Shown: positions 7,197 through 13,670 of the stretch, piece by piece | Layout: each line of letters begins with the position of its first letter | Position numbering within the stretch: the first letter of the stretch is position 1 | Source of the DNA: CAUPWF01 sp036656795 | GTDB lineage: Bacteria > Bacillota > Clostridia > Lachnospirales > Lachnospiraceae | DNA length: 13,715 nucleotides | Direction of reading: 5' to 3' | Assembly: GCA_036656795.1 (NCBI GenBank) | Contig: JAVXHR010000035.1 | Coordinates: forward strand, 1 to 13,715 | Notes under the pieces: model-generated | Databases searched by the model: none | The model's input: only the letters and a program-made list of their open reading frames with translations | Told to the model about the DNA's origin: nothing | Position numbers and translations under genes: made by a program

Positions 7197-7242
7197 ATAT
7201 TAAGAATTAGTTAATGTATTCTATCGTTTATATTATGAAATA

Positions 7243-7254
7243 TATCATATGATA
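7243..7254. promoter_or_regulatory. 12-bp perfect palindrome upstream of the ABC operon
   Basis: TATCATATGATA reads the same on both strands. It differs from the O1/O2 palindrome and lies 53 nt before the ABC start codon, so it might be an operator for a second regulator. I could not place a convincing promoter for the operon among the many A/T-rich hexamers of 7200-7290. Confidence 0.35.
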
Positions 7255-7306
7255 ACGCTAGAAAATATGTATTGAGTTACGTAAAAATAAGTAAAGGAGG
7301 GAAAAT

Positions 7307-8029
7307 GTGAATAAAGTAATTGAAGTGAACCAGTTATATAAGTTGTATCGTGTGGGTGATACAATTATCCGAGCCCTAAATGGGGTTTCGTTTGAGATCT
7401 ATGAGGGTGAATTTTGTGCCATTGTAGGAACTTCGGGTTCCGGAAAATCAACATTACTTAATATGCTTGCAGGATTGGAAAAACCAAGCAAGGGTGAGGT
7501 TATTATTAATAGAGAACATATGGAACATATGACGGAAGATCAGTTAGTAAAGTTTCGACGCGAGAATGTGGGGTTTGTATTTCAATCATTTAATCTTATG
7601 GCAACAATGAATGCAAGAGAAAATGTTGCTTTGCCACTGGTGTTTCGTGGAGAATCAAAAGAAACGAGAATAGAGAAAGCTGATAAGATGTTGGATTTAG
7701 TTAGTTTGCAGAAACATAAACATCATCTGCCTACTCAGATGTCAGGTGGGCAACAACAAAGAGTAGGTGTTGCAAGAGCACTGGTGGTAGATCCAAAGAT
7801 TATATTTGCAGATGAACCAACAGGAAATCTGGATTCCCACACATCCAAAGACGTTATGACATTGATGCAAAAGATTGTCAGAGAACAACATAAAACGTTA
7901 GTTATGGTTACCCATGATGACCACTTGGCAACTTATGCAGATAGAATATTTCATATTATAGATGGGGAGATTGTCAAAATCGAAGATAATAGAGAACATA
8001 GAAGGGAAGAAAGAGATGAGACAAAGTAA
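7307..8029 (+). CDS. ABC transporter ATP-binding protein (MacB/LolD-type)
   Basis: 240-residue ATPase with every motif in place: Walker A GTSGSGKST (41-49), Q-loop Q93 in FVFQSFNL, ABC signature SGGQQQR (146-152), Walker B IIFADE (165-170), D-loop NLD (174-176) and switch His203. The FQSFNLMATMNARENVALP stretch and the DEPTGNLDS ending are typical of the LolD/MacB/FtsE-like group, which powers extracytoplasmic conformational change and not classical import. It should pair with the FtsX-type permease two genes downstream. The start is GTG-7307, with AGGAGG ending 5 nt before it. The preceding bases create ATG-TGA, a one-codon frame overlapping the GTG. The C-terminal tail is highly charged. 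Its last 14 nt overlap the next gene, so translation is probably coupled. Confidence 0.93.
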   Translation: MNKVIEVNQLYKLYRVGDTIIRALNGVSFEIYEGEFCAIVGTSGSGKSTLLNMLAGLEKPSKGEVIINREHMEHMTEDQLVKFRRENVGFVFQSFNLMATMNARENVALPLVFRGESKETRIEKADKMLDLVSLQKHKHHLPTQMSGGQQQRVGVARALVVDPKIIFADEPTGNLDSHTSKDVMTLMQKIVREQHKTLVMVTHDDHLATYADRIFHIIDGEIVKIEDNREHRREERDETK

Positions 8030-9509
8030 GAGGATAAGTGCATTTTTTATCATGATATCCATGATGGTAACACTTGTACCAATCAGAGTAGCAGCTGCAG
8101 GAGAGGCGGTCAAATTAACTGCATTAGGAAGTGGGGTATTGACATATCAATACGATCAGACCAAAGAGTTAAAACTTCAGATTCAAAATACAGGTTCTAC
8201 AGAATTAAAAAATGTAAAGATTACACCACAATTAGCGGAGAATACAGATGGCTGGCCGTTTGAAATTGAAAATATGAATTACAATATGACCATTAATACA
8301 CTGGGCGTTGGAAAGGCAGAAGAGATTAGTTATTCTTTTACAACAAGAGAAGATGTACCGAATAAATACTACAATTTGAAATTCAATATTACTTCTGATG
8401 AAGGGCTGAAGACAGAACAAGGGATCTATGTGAAAACAGTAGCAAAACCGGTTGCCCCACAGGAACCATCCCAACCGGCGCCATCGGAACAACCAACACC
8501 ACCATCTGGTGGCAGCGGAGATATTGGTGGGGGAAGTGACGTATCCACAGGTGGAGGAATCTCTAATGGAGAACCAAGTGCAACCAGTGGAGGCACGGGA
8601 TCGGTACCACGTGTGATTGTAACTGGATTTACAACAGAACCTGCTGAAGTAAAGGCGGGAAGTAACTTTAAGTTAATTATACATCTAAAAAACACATCTA
8701 AAAAGACAGCGGTCAGGAACATGCTATTTGATTTAAATGCTCCTACAACCGGTAAAGATGAAGCAACGGTAGCACCATCATTTTTGCCGGTATCCGGTTC
8801 GAGTGCAATGTATCTAGATGGAATTGGAGCAAATGGACAAAAGGATATTTCCATTGATTTGAATGCCAAATCGGATTTGACACAGAAACCATATAGTGTA
8901 GAAATGAGTATGAAATATGAAGATGGACATTCCACTCAGTTTGAGAGTGCGTCTAGTATTTCAATTCCTGTGAAACAAGATCCAAGATTTGAGTTTAGCA
9001 AATTCACGCTTAGTCCGGAAAGTATAGCAGTAGGCGAAGAGGCAAATGTTATGTGCAATCTGTATAATCTGGGACAGATTAAACTGTATAATGTAAGAGC
9101 GAAGTTTGAAAGTAAAACAATTACGGCAGAAGATGTGTTTGTTGGAAATGTAGAACCAGGAGCCACAGCAGCTATTGATGGCATGGTAACAGGTAAGGAA
9201 TTATCCAAGGATAAAGGGGAGGTTAAATTAATCCTAAGTTATGAGGATGAAGGAGGAGTAGTTACGACTGTAGAAAAGCAGTTTGAACTTACTGTAACAG
9301 AGCCTATAGATCAAGGGGCAATGATTGGTGCGGATAAGGCAGAAGTAAAAAAAGGACTTCCAATAATTCCAATTGTGATAGGGATATTCATGGTCGGAGG
9401 TGCGATTGCCGGAGTAGTTATCTATAAGAAGAAAAAAAAGAAAAAATTAGCAGATGAGGAGGAAGGATTAGCCGATGAGTTTGAGAGACTTACTGAGGAT
9501 GAGTTGTAG
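8016..9509 (+). CDS. Secreted, membrane-anchored multi-domain beta-rich protein (COG1361/CARDB-like), probable partner of the ABC transporter
   Basis: 497 residues. Signal peptide with basic start and hydrophobic core (about 8-25), likely cut after AAA (26-28). Three repeat-like extracellular domains follow: about 30-140, 198-320 and 324-428. Domains 2 and 3 share a pattern of the type F-x-T/S-x-P-x-x-(I/V)-x-x-G-x-x-x-x-(L/V)-x-x-x-(L/I)-x-N, recalling CARDB/COG1361 'S-layer-like' Ig-fold domains. A Pro-, then Gly/Ser-rich linker lies at 144-197. A single membrane helix (about 448-470) is followed by seven lysines (471-477) and an acidic cytoplasmic tail. The topology is therefore N-out, C-in. 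ATG-8016 gives the signal peptide; upstream in-frame codons would place charged residues before it. It overlaps the ATPase gene by 14 nt and the permease gene by 35 nt. It takes the genomic place of a MacA/YknX-type adaptor but shows no coiled-coil hairpin or lipoyl domain. Function is unknown. Confidence 0.75.
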   Translation: MRQSKRISAFFIMISMMVTLVPIRVAAAGEAVKLTALGSGVLTYQYDQTKELKLQIQNTGSTELKNVKITPQLAENTDGWPFEIENMNYNMTINTLGVGKAEEISYSFTTREDVPNKYYNLKFNITSDEGLKTEQGIYVKTVAKPVAPQEPSQPAPSEQPTPPSGGSGDIGGGSDVSTGGGISNGEPSATSGGTGSVPRVIVTGFTTEPAEVKAGSNFKLIIHLKNTSKKTAVRNMLFDLNAPTTGKDEATVAPSFLPVSGSSAMYLDGIGANGQKDISIDLNAKSDLTQKPYSVEMSMKYEDGHSTQFESASSISIPVKQDPRFEFSKFTLSPESIAVGEEANVMCNLYNLGQIKLYNVRAKFESKTITAEDVFVGNVEPGATAAIDGMVTGKELSKDKGEVKLILSYEDEGGVVTTVEKQFELTVTEPIDQGAMIGADKAEVKKGLPIIPIVIGIFMVGGAIAGVVIYKKKKKKKLADEEEGLADEFERLTEDEL

Positions 9510-10908
9510 CAATCTAAAGAGAAGAAAACTTCGGACCTTCTTAACGGTGCTTGGTGTTGTAATTGGCACGGCATCGGTGGTGTTAATGATATCGTTGGGA
9601 CTTGGAATGCAGCAGTCATTATATAAGGAAGTAGAGCAATCGGGAGGGCTGACAAGTATTCAAGTGAGTGCTCAAAATACATCAACCGGTGGCATGGGTA
9701 TGGCACAAGAAGTTTCAGACACGAAGAAAGAAACGCAATACATTACCGAAGATGTAATTAAGACATTGCAAAAGTTAGAACACGTGAAATTGGCAGCACC
9801 TGTACTTATGATTCCATGTTTGCTTTTGAAAGGAAATTATATTGGAAATGTGGAGTTAACAGGTATGAATCATGAAACATTAAAAGCCCAGAAGATTCCA
9901 CTTGTAAAAGGGGGGGCACTGCCTCGCATTCGAGGGGGGACACTCGATCTTGTAGTTGGGAATGGTGTGATTACTTCTTTTTACAATAAGAATACCAATA
10001 AAGGATATTGGGACGAGGGTGAGGTTCCCAAAATTGATTTTAAAAAGGACCAGTTATTTCTCATTCTAGATTCGGATGCATATAATGCAACTCAAGAAAA
10101 AAGTGGAGAACCAGGAATGGGAACTGCAGAAAATGGTGGTCAACAGGGGGAAAAGAATCAAAAACCTATGGCGCCACCAAAAAAGCATGTAGTTCGGGCA
10201 AGTGGAGTGGTCACAGGAGATATACAGACCTATACACCGAATTTTAATAGTGTATTTTGTGACCTGGATACGTTGATGTTAACATTAAAAAAGGAGTTTG
10301 CGGGAAGAACCATTCCGGGACAACCAACAACCAAGGCCGGAAAGCCATATAAGCATATTATATATTCCTTAGCAAAAGTAACGGTAGATAATATAGACGA
10401 AGTAGAAGATGTATCCAATACAATCCGAAATATGGGGTATGAGGTAACAAGTAATATTGAGTATCTTAATAGTGTGAAAAAACAGTTTGCAATTATTCAG
10501 GCTGTTCTTGGTGGAATTGGAGCAGTCTCACTCTTTGTAGCAGCCATTGGAATTGCAAATACAATGATGATGTCCATCTATGAAAGAACAAAAGAAATAG
10601 GTGTTATTAAAGTATTGGGGTGTGGACTGAAAAATATTAAGCAGATGTTTTTATTAGAAGCTGCATTTATTGGATTCTTGGGAGGTGTAATCGGGAATAT
10701 ACTCAGTCTCTTGGCATCACTGGCTATTAATGCAATTGTAGGAACGGCAGGGGCGTCCATGGGATTCTCAGGAGGTATCTCCCACATTCCGGCATGGCTG
10801 GTATTGACTTCGCTAGGCTTTGCAGTACTTGTAGGTATGGTGGCGGGATATTTCCCAGCGCTTCGGGCAATGAGATTAAGTCCATTAGCGGCTATTCGAA
10901 ATGAATAA
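9475..10908 (+). CDS. MacB/FtsX-family ABC transporter permease
   Basis: 477 residues with the MacB plan. The cytoplasmic N-terminus (LLRMSCSNLKRRKLRTFLTV) leads into TM1 (about 22-44), then a large extracytoplasmic MacB_PCD-like domain (about 45-337), then three helices (about 340-364, 393-421, 438-460) forming the FtsX domain. The loop after TM2 carries the coupling stretch YERTKEIGVIKVLGC, and the C-terminus PALRAMRLSPLAAIRNE is typical. This type transmits ATP-driven motion across the membrane and does not import solutes. Residues about 204-238 form a Gly/Gln/Lys/Pro-rich low-complexity insert within the extracytoplasmic domain, next to a GMGT-type segment. ATG-9475 has SD AGGAGGAAGG at 9457-9466 inside the upstream gene, and overlaps it by 35 nt. 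It is the last gene of the operon. The substrate or target is not evident. Confidence 0.9.
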   Translation: MSLRDLLRMSCSNLKRRKLRTFLTVLGVVIGTASVVLMISLGLGMQQSLYKEVEQSGGLTSIQVSAQNTSTGGMGMAQEVSDTKKETQYITEDVIKTLQKLEHVKLAAPVLMIPCLLLKGNYIGNVELTGMNHETLKAQKIPLVKGGALPRIRGGTLDLVVGNGVITSFYNKNTNKGYWDEGEVPKIDFKKDQLFLILDSDAYNATQEKSGEPGMGTAENGGQQGEKNQKPMAPPKKHVVRASGVVTGDIQTYTPNFNSVFCDLDTLMLTLKKEFAGRTIPGQPTTKAGKPYKHIIYSLAKVTVDNIDEVEDVSNTIRNMGYEVTSNIEYLNSVKKQFAIIQAVLGGIGAVSLFVAAIGIANTMMMSIYERTKEIGVIKVLGCGLKNIKQMFLLEAAFIGFLGGVIGNILSLLASLAINAIVGTAGASMGFSGGISHIPAWLVLTSLGFAVLVGMVAGYFPALRAMRLSPLAAIRNE

Positions 10909-10924
10909 TAAAGAAAGTTTTGCA

Positions 10925-10969
10925 AAGAGAATCCCCGATTTCAATAATGATGAAATCGGGGATTCTCTT
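10925..10969. terminator. Bidirectional terminator after the ABC operon
   Basis: A perfect 18-bp inverted repeat: arms 10925-10942 and 10952-10969, core ATCCCCGATTTC, loop of 9 nt. The flanking T-tracts are short on both sides. It sits between the convergent permease gene and the small leftward gene, so it probably serves both. Confidence 0.85.
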
Positions 10970-10991
10970 GATTGTGAAGTTACATATAAAG

Positions 10992-11255
10992 TTATTCTTC
11001 TATTACATGGATTTCGAGATAATCGAAATCAATAGAATCCATAAAATTGTCTTGATAAAATCTGGCTTTTCCGTGTTTTTGAAAATCTAGTATAGTGGAA
11101 TCCAGCCAGATGGGCTTGCTGAGATCGAATTCATAGCATACGCTTTCGATGGCATGAAATATTTTGTGAGTGCGTGTATCGATAGAATCATCACAGATGA
11201 CAGTATCTTGTACTAATTTATTCTCTTTAAATTCTTTAGCCCATAAACGGAACAT
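10992..11255 (-). CDS. Small conserved-looking protein of unknown function
   Basis: 87 residues from MFRLWAKEFKENKLVQD to a C-terminus ending LEIHVIEE. It is soluble, mixed acidic/basic, with no signal peptide or membrane helix. Features are the RxHK segment after DTRTHK, one cysteine in the ESVCYEFDL stretch, and a core of FDLSKPIWLD followed by FQKHGKARFYQDNF, all evenly spaced like a folded single domain. I recall similar small proteins in Lachnospiraceae annotated only as hypothetical, but I cannot name a family. The start at minus 11255 is preferred over 11273 because AAAGGACG lies at the right distance before it. A near-consensus promoter and its own terminator make it a single-gene unit that is probably well expressed. 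Confidence 0.8.
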   Translation of the reverse strand: MFRLWAKEFKENKLVQDTVICDDSIDTRTHKIFHAIESVCYEFDLSKPIWLDSTILDFQKHGKARFYQDNFMDSIDFDYLEIHVIEE

Positions 11256-11287
11256 AATTTTTCGTCCTTTCATTGCAATATCTCTCG

Positions 11288-11316
11288 ATTATAGCATTGA
11301 ATTTAAAAGTTTACAA
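11288..11316 (-). promoter_or_regulatory. Sigma-A promoter of the small unknown gene
   Basis: On the minus strand TTGTAA (plus 11311-11316), a 17-nt spacer, then a perfect TATAAT (plus 11288-11293) preceded by TGC, an extended -10. Transcription would start near 11281, only about 25 nt before the chosen start codon. Confidence 0.8.
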
Positions 11317-11395
11317 TAAAAGACTGTTTTGAAATTTGCTTTTTAAATTCGTTTTGTTGTAGATTTCTAAAACCTATTCATTTGAAGAATCCACA

Positions 11396-11424
11396 TTGAC
11401 TTTTTACAATTCACGAAGTATATT
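11396..11424 (+). promoter_or_regulatory. Sigma-A promoter of niaR
   Basis: TTGACT (11396-11401), a spacer of exactly 17 nt, then TATATT (11419-11424); five of six -35 bases and five of six -10 bases match the consensus. The start site would be near 11431, giving a leader of about 44 nt. It is divergent from the small-gene promoter; nothing else is recognisable in the ~80 bp between them. Confidence 0.75.
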
Positions 11425-11474
11425 TAACAAAGTATATAAGAGGTAGCAAAATCAATGATTAGGGAGGATATGCT

Positions 11475-11996
11475 ATGGATGGAGATAAAAGAAGAAAAGA
11501 AATTTTAAAGTTGCTTAAAATAAGTGAAGAGCCAATATCAGGAACGGTACTTGCAAAGAATATGGAAGTCAGCCGTCAAGTGATTGTACAGGATATTGCA
11601 TTACTTCGTGCAACTAATAAAAATATATTGTCTACAAATAAAGGATATGTTATATATGGACAGCAATCAGGAACGGCAACATATAAGAGAATTATAGCGG
11701 TGAAGCATTCTGATGAACAGATGAAAGATGAACTCTACACTATTGTCGATCATGGTGCAAAATTATTAGATGTAGTGGTGGAACATGAGGTATATGGGCA
11801 GATTGCGGCAGATCTATTTATCTCTTCCAGAAGAGATGTTGATGAGTTTATTGAAAAGATATCGAATCATATAGCGAAGCCATTGAAGTATCTGACAGGA
11901 GATGTACACTATCATACAATAGAAGCATCGGATGAAACGATATTAGATAAAACCGAATTGATATTACGCGAAAAAGGATACTTGATTTTACCATAA
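11475..11996 (+). CDS. niaR: Niacin-responsive transcriptional repressor NiaR (3H domain)
   Basis: 173 residues. An N-terminal HTH_11 winged helix (about 5-60; recognition segment VSRQVIVQDIALLR) is followed by a 3H domain (about 70-173). The metal-site residues known from the Thermotoga maritima NiaR structure have exact counterparts one position earlier: H78, E86, H145 and H147 (in GDVHYHTIE). Length is typical. NiaR (YrxA) represses NAD synthesis or niacin transport genes when nicotinic acid is present. SD AGGGAGGA precedes ATG-11475. The next gene starts 64 nt downstream on the same strand, so NiaR may control it. No nad biosynthesis gene or recognised niacin transporter (NiaP, NiaX, NiaY) is seen in the window. 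Some databases call this family 'transcription repressor NadR', which should not be confused with the enterobacterial NadR. Confidence 0.92.
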   Translation: MDGDKRRKEILKLLKISEEPISGTVLAKNMEVSRQVIVQDIALLRATNKNILSTNKGYVIYGQQSGTATYKRIIAVKHSDEQMKDELYTIVDHGAKLLDVVVEHEVYGQIAADLFISSRRDVDEFIEKISNHIAKPLKYLTGDVHYHTIEASDETILDKTELILREKGYLILP

Positions 11997-12016
11997 GATT
12001 ATGTTAAACTTTCCGA

Positions 12017-12034
12017 GTGACAAGACATGTGTAA
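12017..12034. promoter_or_regulatory. Possible operator between niaR and the EIIC-like gene
   Basis: The 64-nt gap holds GTGACAAGACATGTGTAA, with ACA/TGT half-site-like elements around the palindrome ACATGT (12025-12030) and a GACA repeated five bases apart. It might be a NiaR site, but I do not remember the clostridial NiaR consensus well enough to score it. Confidence 0.2.
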
Positions 12035-12060
12035 AGACTTTGAGAGGCTAGGGAGAGTTA

Positions 12061-13125
12061 ATGGAAAAATTTAAAAAATTATTGGATCACATTTTTATTG
12101 ATGGTCTTAGTGGAATGGCACAAGGACTATTTGCAACCTTAATTGTTGGTACGATTATTCAACAGATTGGATTATTGATTGGTGGAGACATCGGTGCGAT
12201 GTTGGTTGTAATTGGAAAAGTAGCAGCCGCTTTTACAGGCGCAGGAATTGGTGTTGGTGTAGCTTATAAGTTCAAAGAAAGTCCACTCGTTGTATTATCG
12301 GCGGCAACAGCGGGAATGGTTGGCGCATTTGCCAGTCAGTTGTTAGCAGGAACGGTATTGACAAAAGGAGCAATGGTTTTTGCCGGACCGGGAGAACCTC
12401 TAGGTGCTTTTATTGCAGCATATATAGGAATTGAATGTGGTCATCTTGTATCGGGAAAGACAAAAGTAGATATCTTGGTCACTCCGTTGGTTACAATTGG
12501 AACAGGTTCTTTTGTTGGATTATTATTAGGGCCACCAATTTCTGGGTTTATGACCGGCTTGGGTGCCATTATTAATTGGGGGACAGAACAACAACCATTT
12601 TTAATGGGAATTATTGTATCTGTTTTGATGGGAATGATTCTGACGCTTCCAATTAGTTCAGCGGCGCTTGGGATTATCTTGAATCTTTCGGGAATTGCAG
12701 CCGGAGCGGCAACGGTAGGCTGTTGTTGCAATATGGTTGGATTTGCTGTGGCAAGTTATAGAGAAAATAAAATTGGTGGATTAGTAGCGCAAGGTATTGG
12801 AACATCTATGCTTCAAGTTCCAAATATTGTGCGAAAACCGGTGATTTGGATCCCGGCAATCTTATCTAGTGCAATATTAGGGCCTATAGGGACTATGGCG
12901 CTACATATGACGAATAATGCCACTGGGTCAGGCATGGGAACTGCAGGACTTGTTGGTCCGATTATGACATGGCAGACGATGATTGCAACAGAATCGGGCA
13001 TGGTAGTTTTGATTAAGATTTTGTTAATGCAAGTGATATTACCGGCAATATTAACCCTTGTCATTTCAGAATTTATGAGAAAAAAACAATGGATTAAATC
13101 CGGAGATATGGCGCTTGATCTATAA
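12061..13125 (+). CDS. Orphan PTS EIIC-like membrane protein (PTS_EIIC_2 / PfoR type)
   Basis: 354 residues, very hydrophobic, roughly nine to ten membrane segments rich in Gly and Ala. It matches the stand-alone EIIC-like group (PTS_EIIC_2, which includes Clostridium perfringens PfoR). Recognisable stretches are GEPLGAFIAAYIGIE (111-125), KTKVDILVTPLVTIGTG (133-149), LPISSAALGI (196-205), a CCCN cluster (221-224) and SYRENKIGGLVAQGIGTSMLQVPNI (232-256). No EIIA or EIIB domain is fused and none is encoded nearby, so phosphotransfer-coupled sugar uptake is not shown. ATG-12061 follows GGGAGAG. It lies 64 nt after niaR and 20 nt before the adenosyltransferase gene, suggesting a cofactor or vitamin role. 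That is inference: the transported substrate is unknown, and a regulatory role like that proposed for PfoR is an alternative. Confidence 0.75.
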   Translation: MEKFKKLLDHIFIDGLSGMAQGLFATLIVGTIIQQIGLLIGGDIGAMLVVIGKVAAAFTGAGIGVGVAYKFKESPLVVLSAATAGMVGAFASQLLAGTVLTKGAMVFAGPGEPLGAFIAAYIGIECGHLVSGKTKVDILVTPLVTIGTGSFVGLLLGPPISGFMTGLGAIINWGTEQQPFLMGIIVSVLMGMILTLPISSAALGIILNLSGIAAGAATVGCCCNMVGFAVASYRENKIGGLVAQGIGTSMLQVPNIVRKPVIWIPAILSSAILGPIGTMALHMTNNATGSGMGTAGLVGPIMTWQTMIATESGMVVLIKILLMQVILPAILTLVISEFMRKKQWIKSGDMALDL

Positions 13126-13145
13126 AAAAGAAAGAAGGAGTGAGT

Positions 13146-13670
13146 ATGTCGGATATGGGATTCGTTCATATATATTATGGAGATGGAAAAGGGAAAACGA
13201 CCGCAGCAATAGGGCAAGCGATACGTGCAGCTGGAAATAACTGTGAGGTGTTGTTTTATCAATTCTTAAAGGACAATACGTCAGGAGAACGTATTATATT
13301 AAACGAATTAGAACATATCACGTGTATAGAGGGCCGAACAGAAGAGCTGTTCAGCTTTCAGATGAATCAGAAACAGATTCAGGAAAGTAAAGATTATTAT
13401 CAGAAAAAATTTGCTCAAATAGATAAACAGGTCGTACATTATCAAATGCTAGTGTTGGATGAAATTATTTGTGCGATTCAGGTAGGATTATTGGAAGAAG
13501 AACAGGTGATTCGATTTTTGAAACAGAAAAACCAAGAATTGGAAGTTATCATGACCGGAAATGTTCCGAGTGAGAAACTGAAAAGTTGCGCTGATTATAT
13601 TACGGAGATGAAAAAGGAAAAGCATCCGTTTGATAAAGGTGAAAAGGCGCGTAGGGGAATTGAATTCTAG
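13146..13670 (+). CDS. Corrinoid (cob(I)alamin) adenosyltransferase, CobA/BtuR/CobO type
   Basis: 174-residue cytoplasmic enzyme that transfers the adenosyl group from ATP to the cob(I)alamin or cob(I)yrinic acid diamide cobalt, giving adenosylcobamides. The P-loop GDGKGKTT is at 12-19, right after a short N-terminal strand as in the family. Further marks are LVLDEIICAIQVGLL (about 99-113, Walker B-like DE), LEVIMTGNVPS, and the C-terminal HPFDKGEKARRGIEF motif. Full length for a short CobA/BtuR form. ATG-13146 is chosen because AGAAGGAG ends 5 nt before it; an in-frame GTG at 13140 overlaps that SD. The gene starts 20 nt after the EIIC-like gene, so the two are almost surely co-transcribed. 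No cobalamin riboswitch is seen upstream, and no other cob gene is in the window. Confidence 0.92.
   Translation: MSDMGFVHIYYGDGKGKTTAAIGQAIRAAGNNCEVLFYQFLKDNTSGERIILNELEHITCIEGRTEELFSFQMNQKQIQESKDYYQKKFAQIDKQVVHYQMLVLDEIICAIQVGLLEEEQVIRFLKQKNQELEVIMTGNVPSEKLKSCADYITEMKKEKHPFDKGEKARRGIEF

Noticed and set aside
8426..8935. Antisense 169-codon frame opposite the linker region
   Set aside because: Proline-rich mirror of the Gly/Ser repeat region; no SD and no sensible protein features.
9432..9480. Programmed frameshift on the A8/A6 tract fusing the anchored protein to the permease
   Set aside because: The permease frame has a TAG at 9448-9450 before its own start, and the other alternative frame meets a TGA at 9455-9457, so no fusion can form.
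12001..12060. Cobalamin or niacin riboswitch ahead of the EIIC-adenosyltransferase genes
   Set aside because: The gap is too short (64 nt) and lacks the B12-box pattern or any stable stem.
13140..13145. GTG-13140 as start of the adenosyltransferase
   Set aside because: It overlaps the Shine-Dalgarno sequence that is well placed for ATG-13146.
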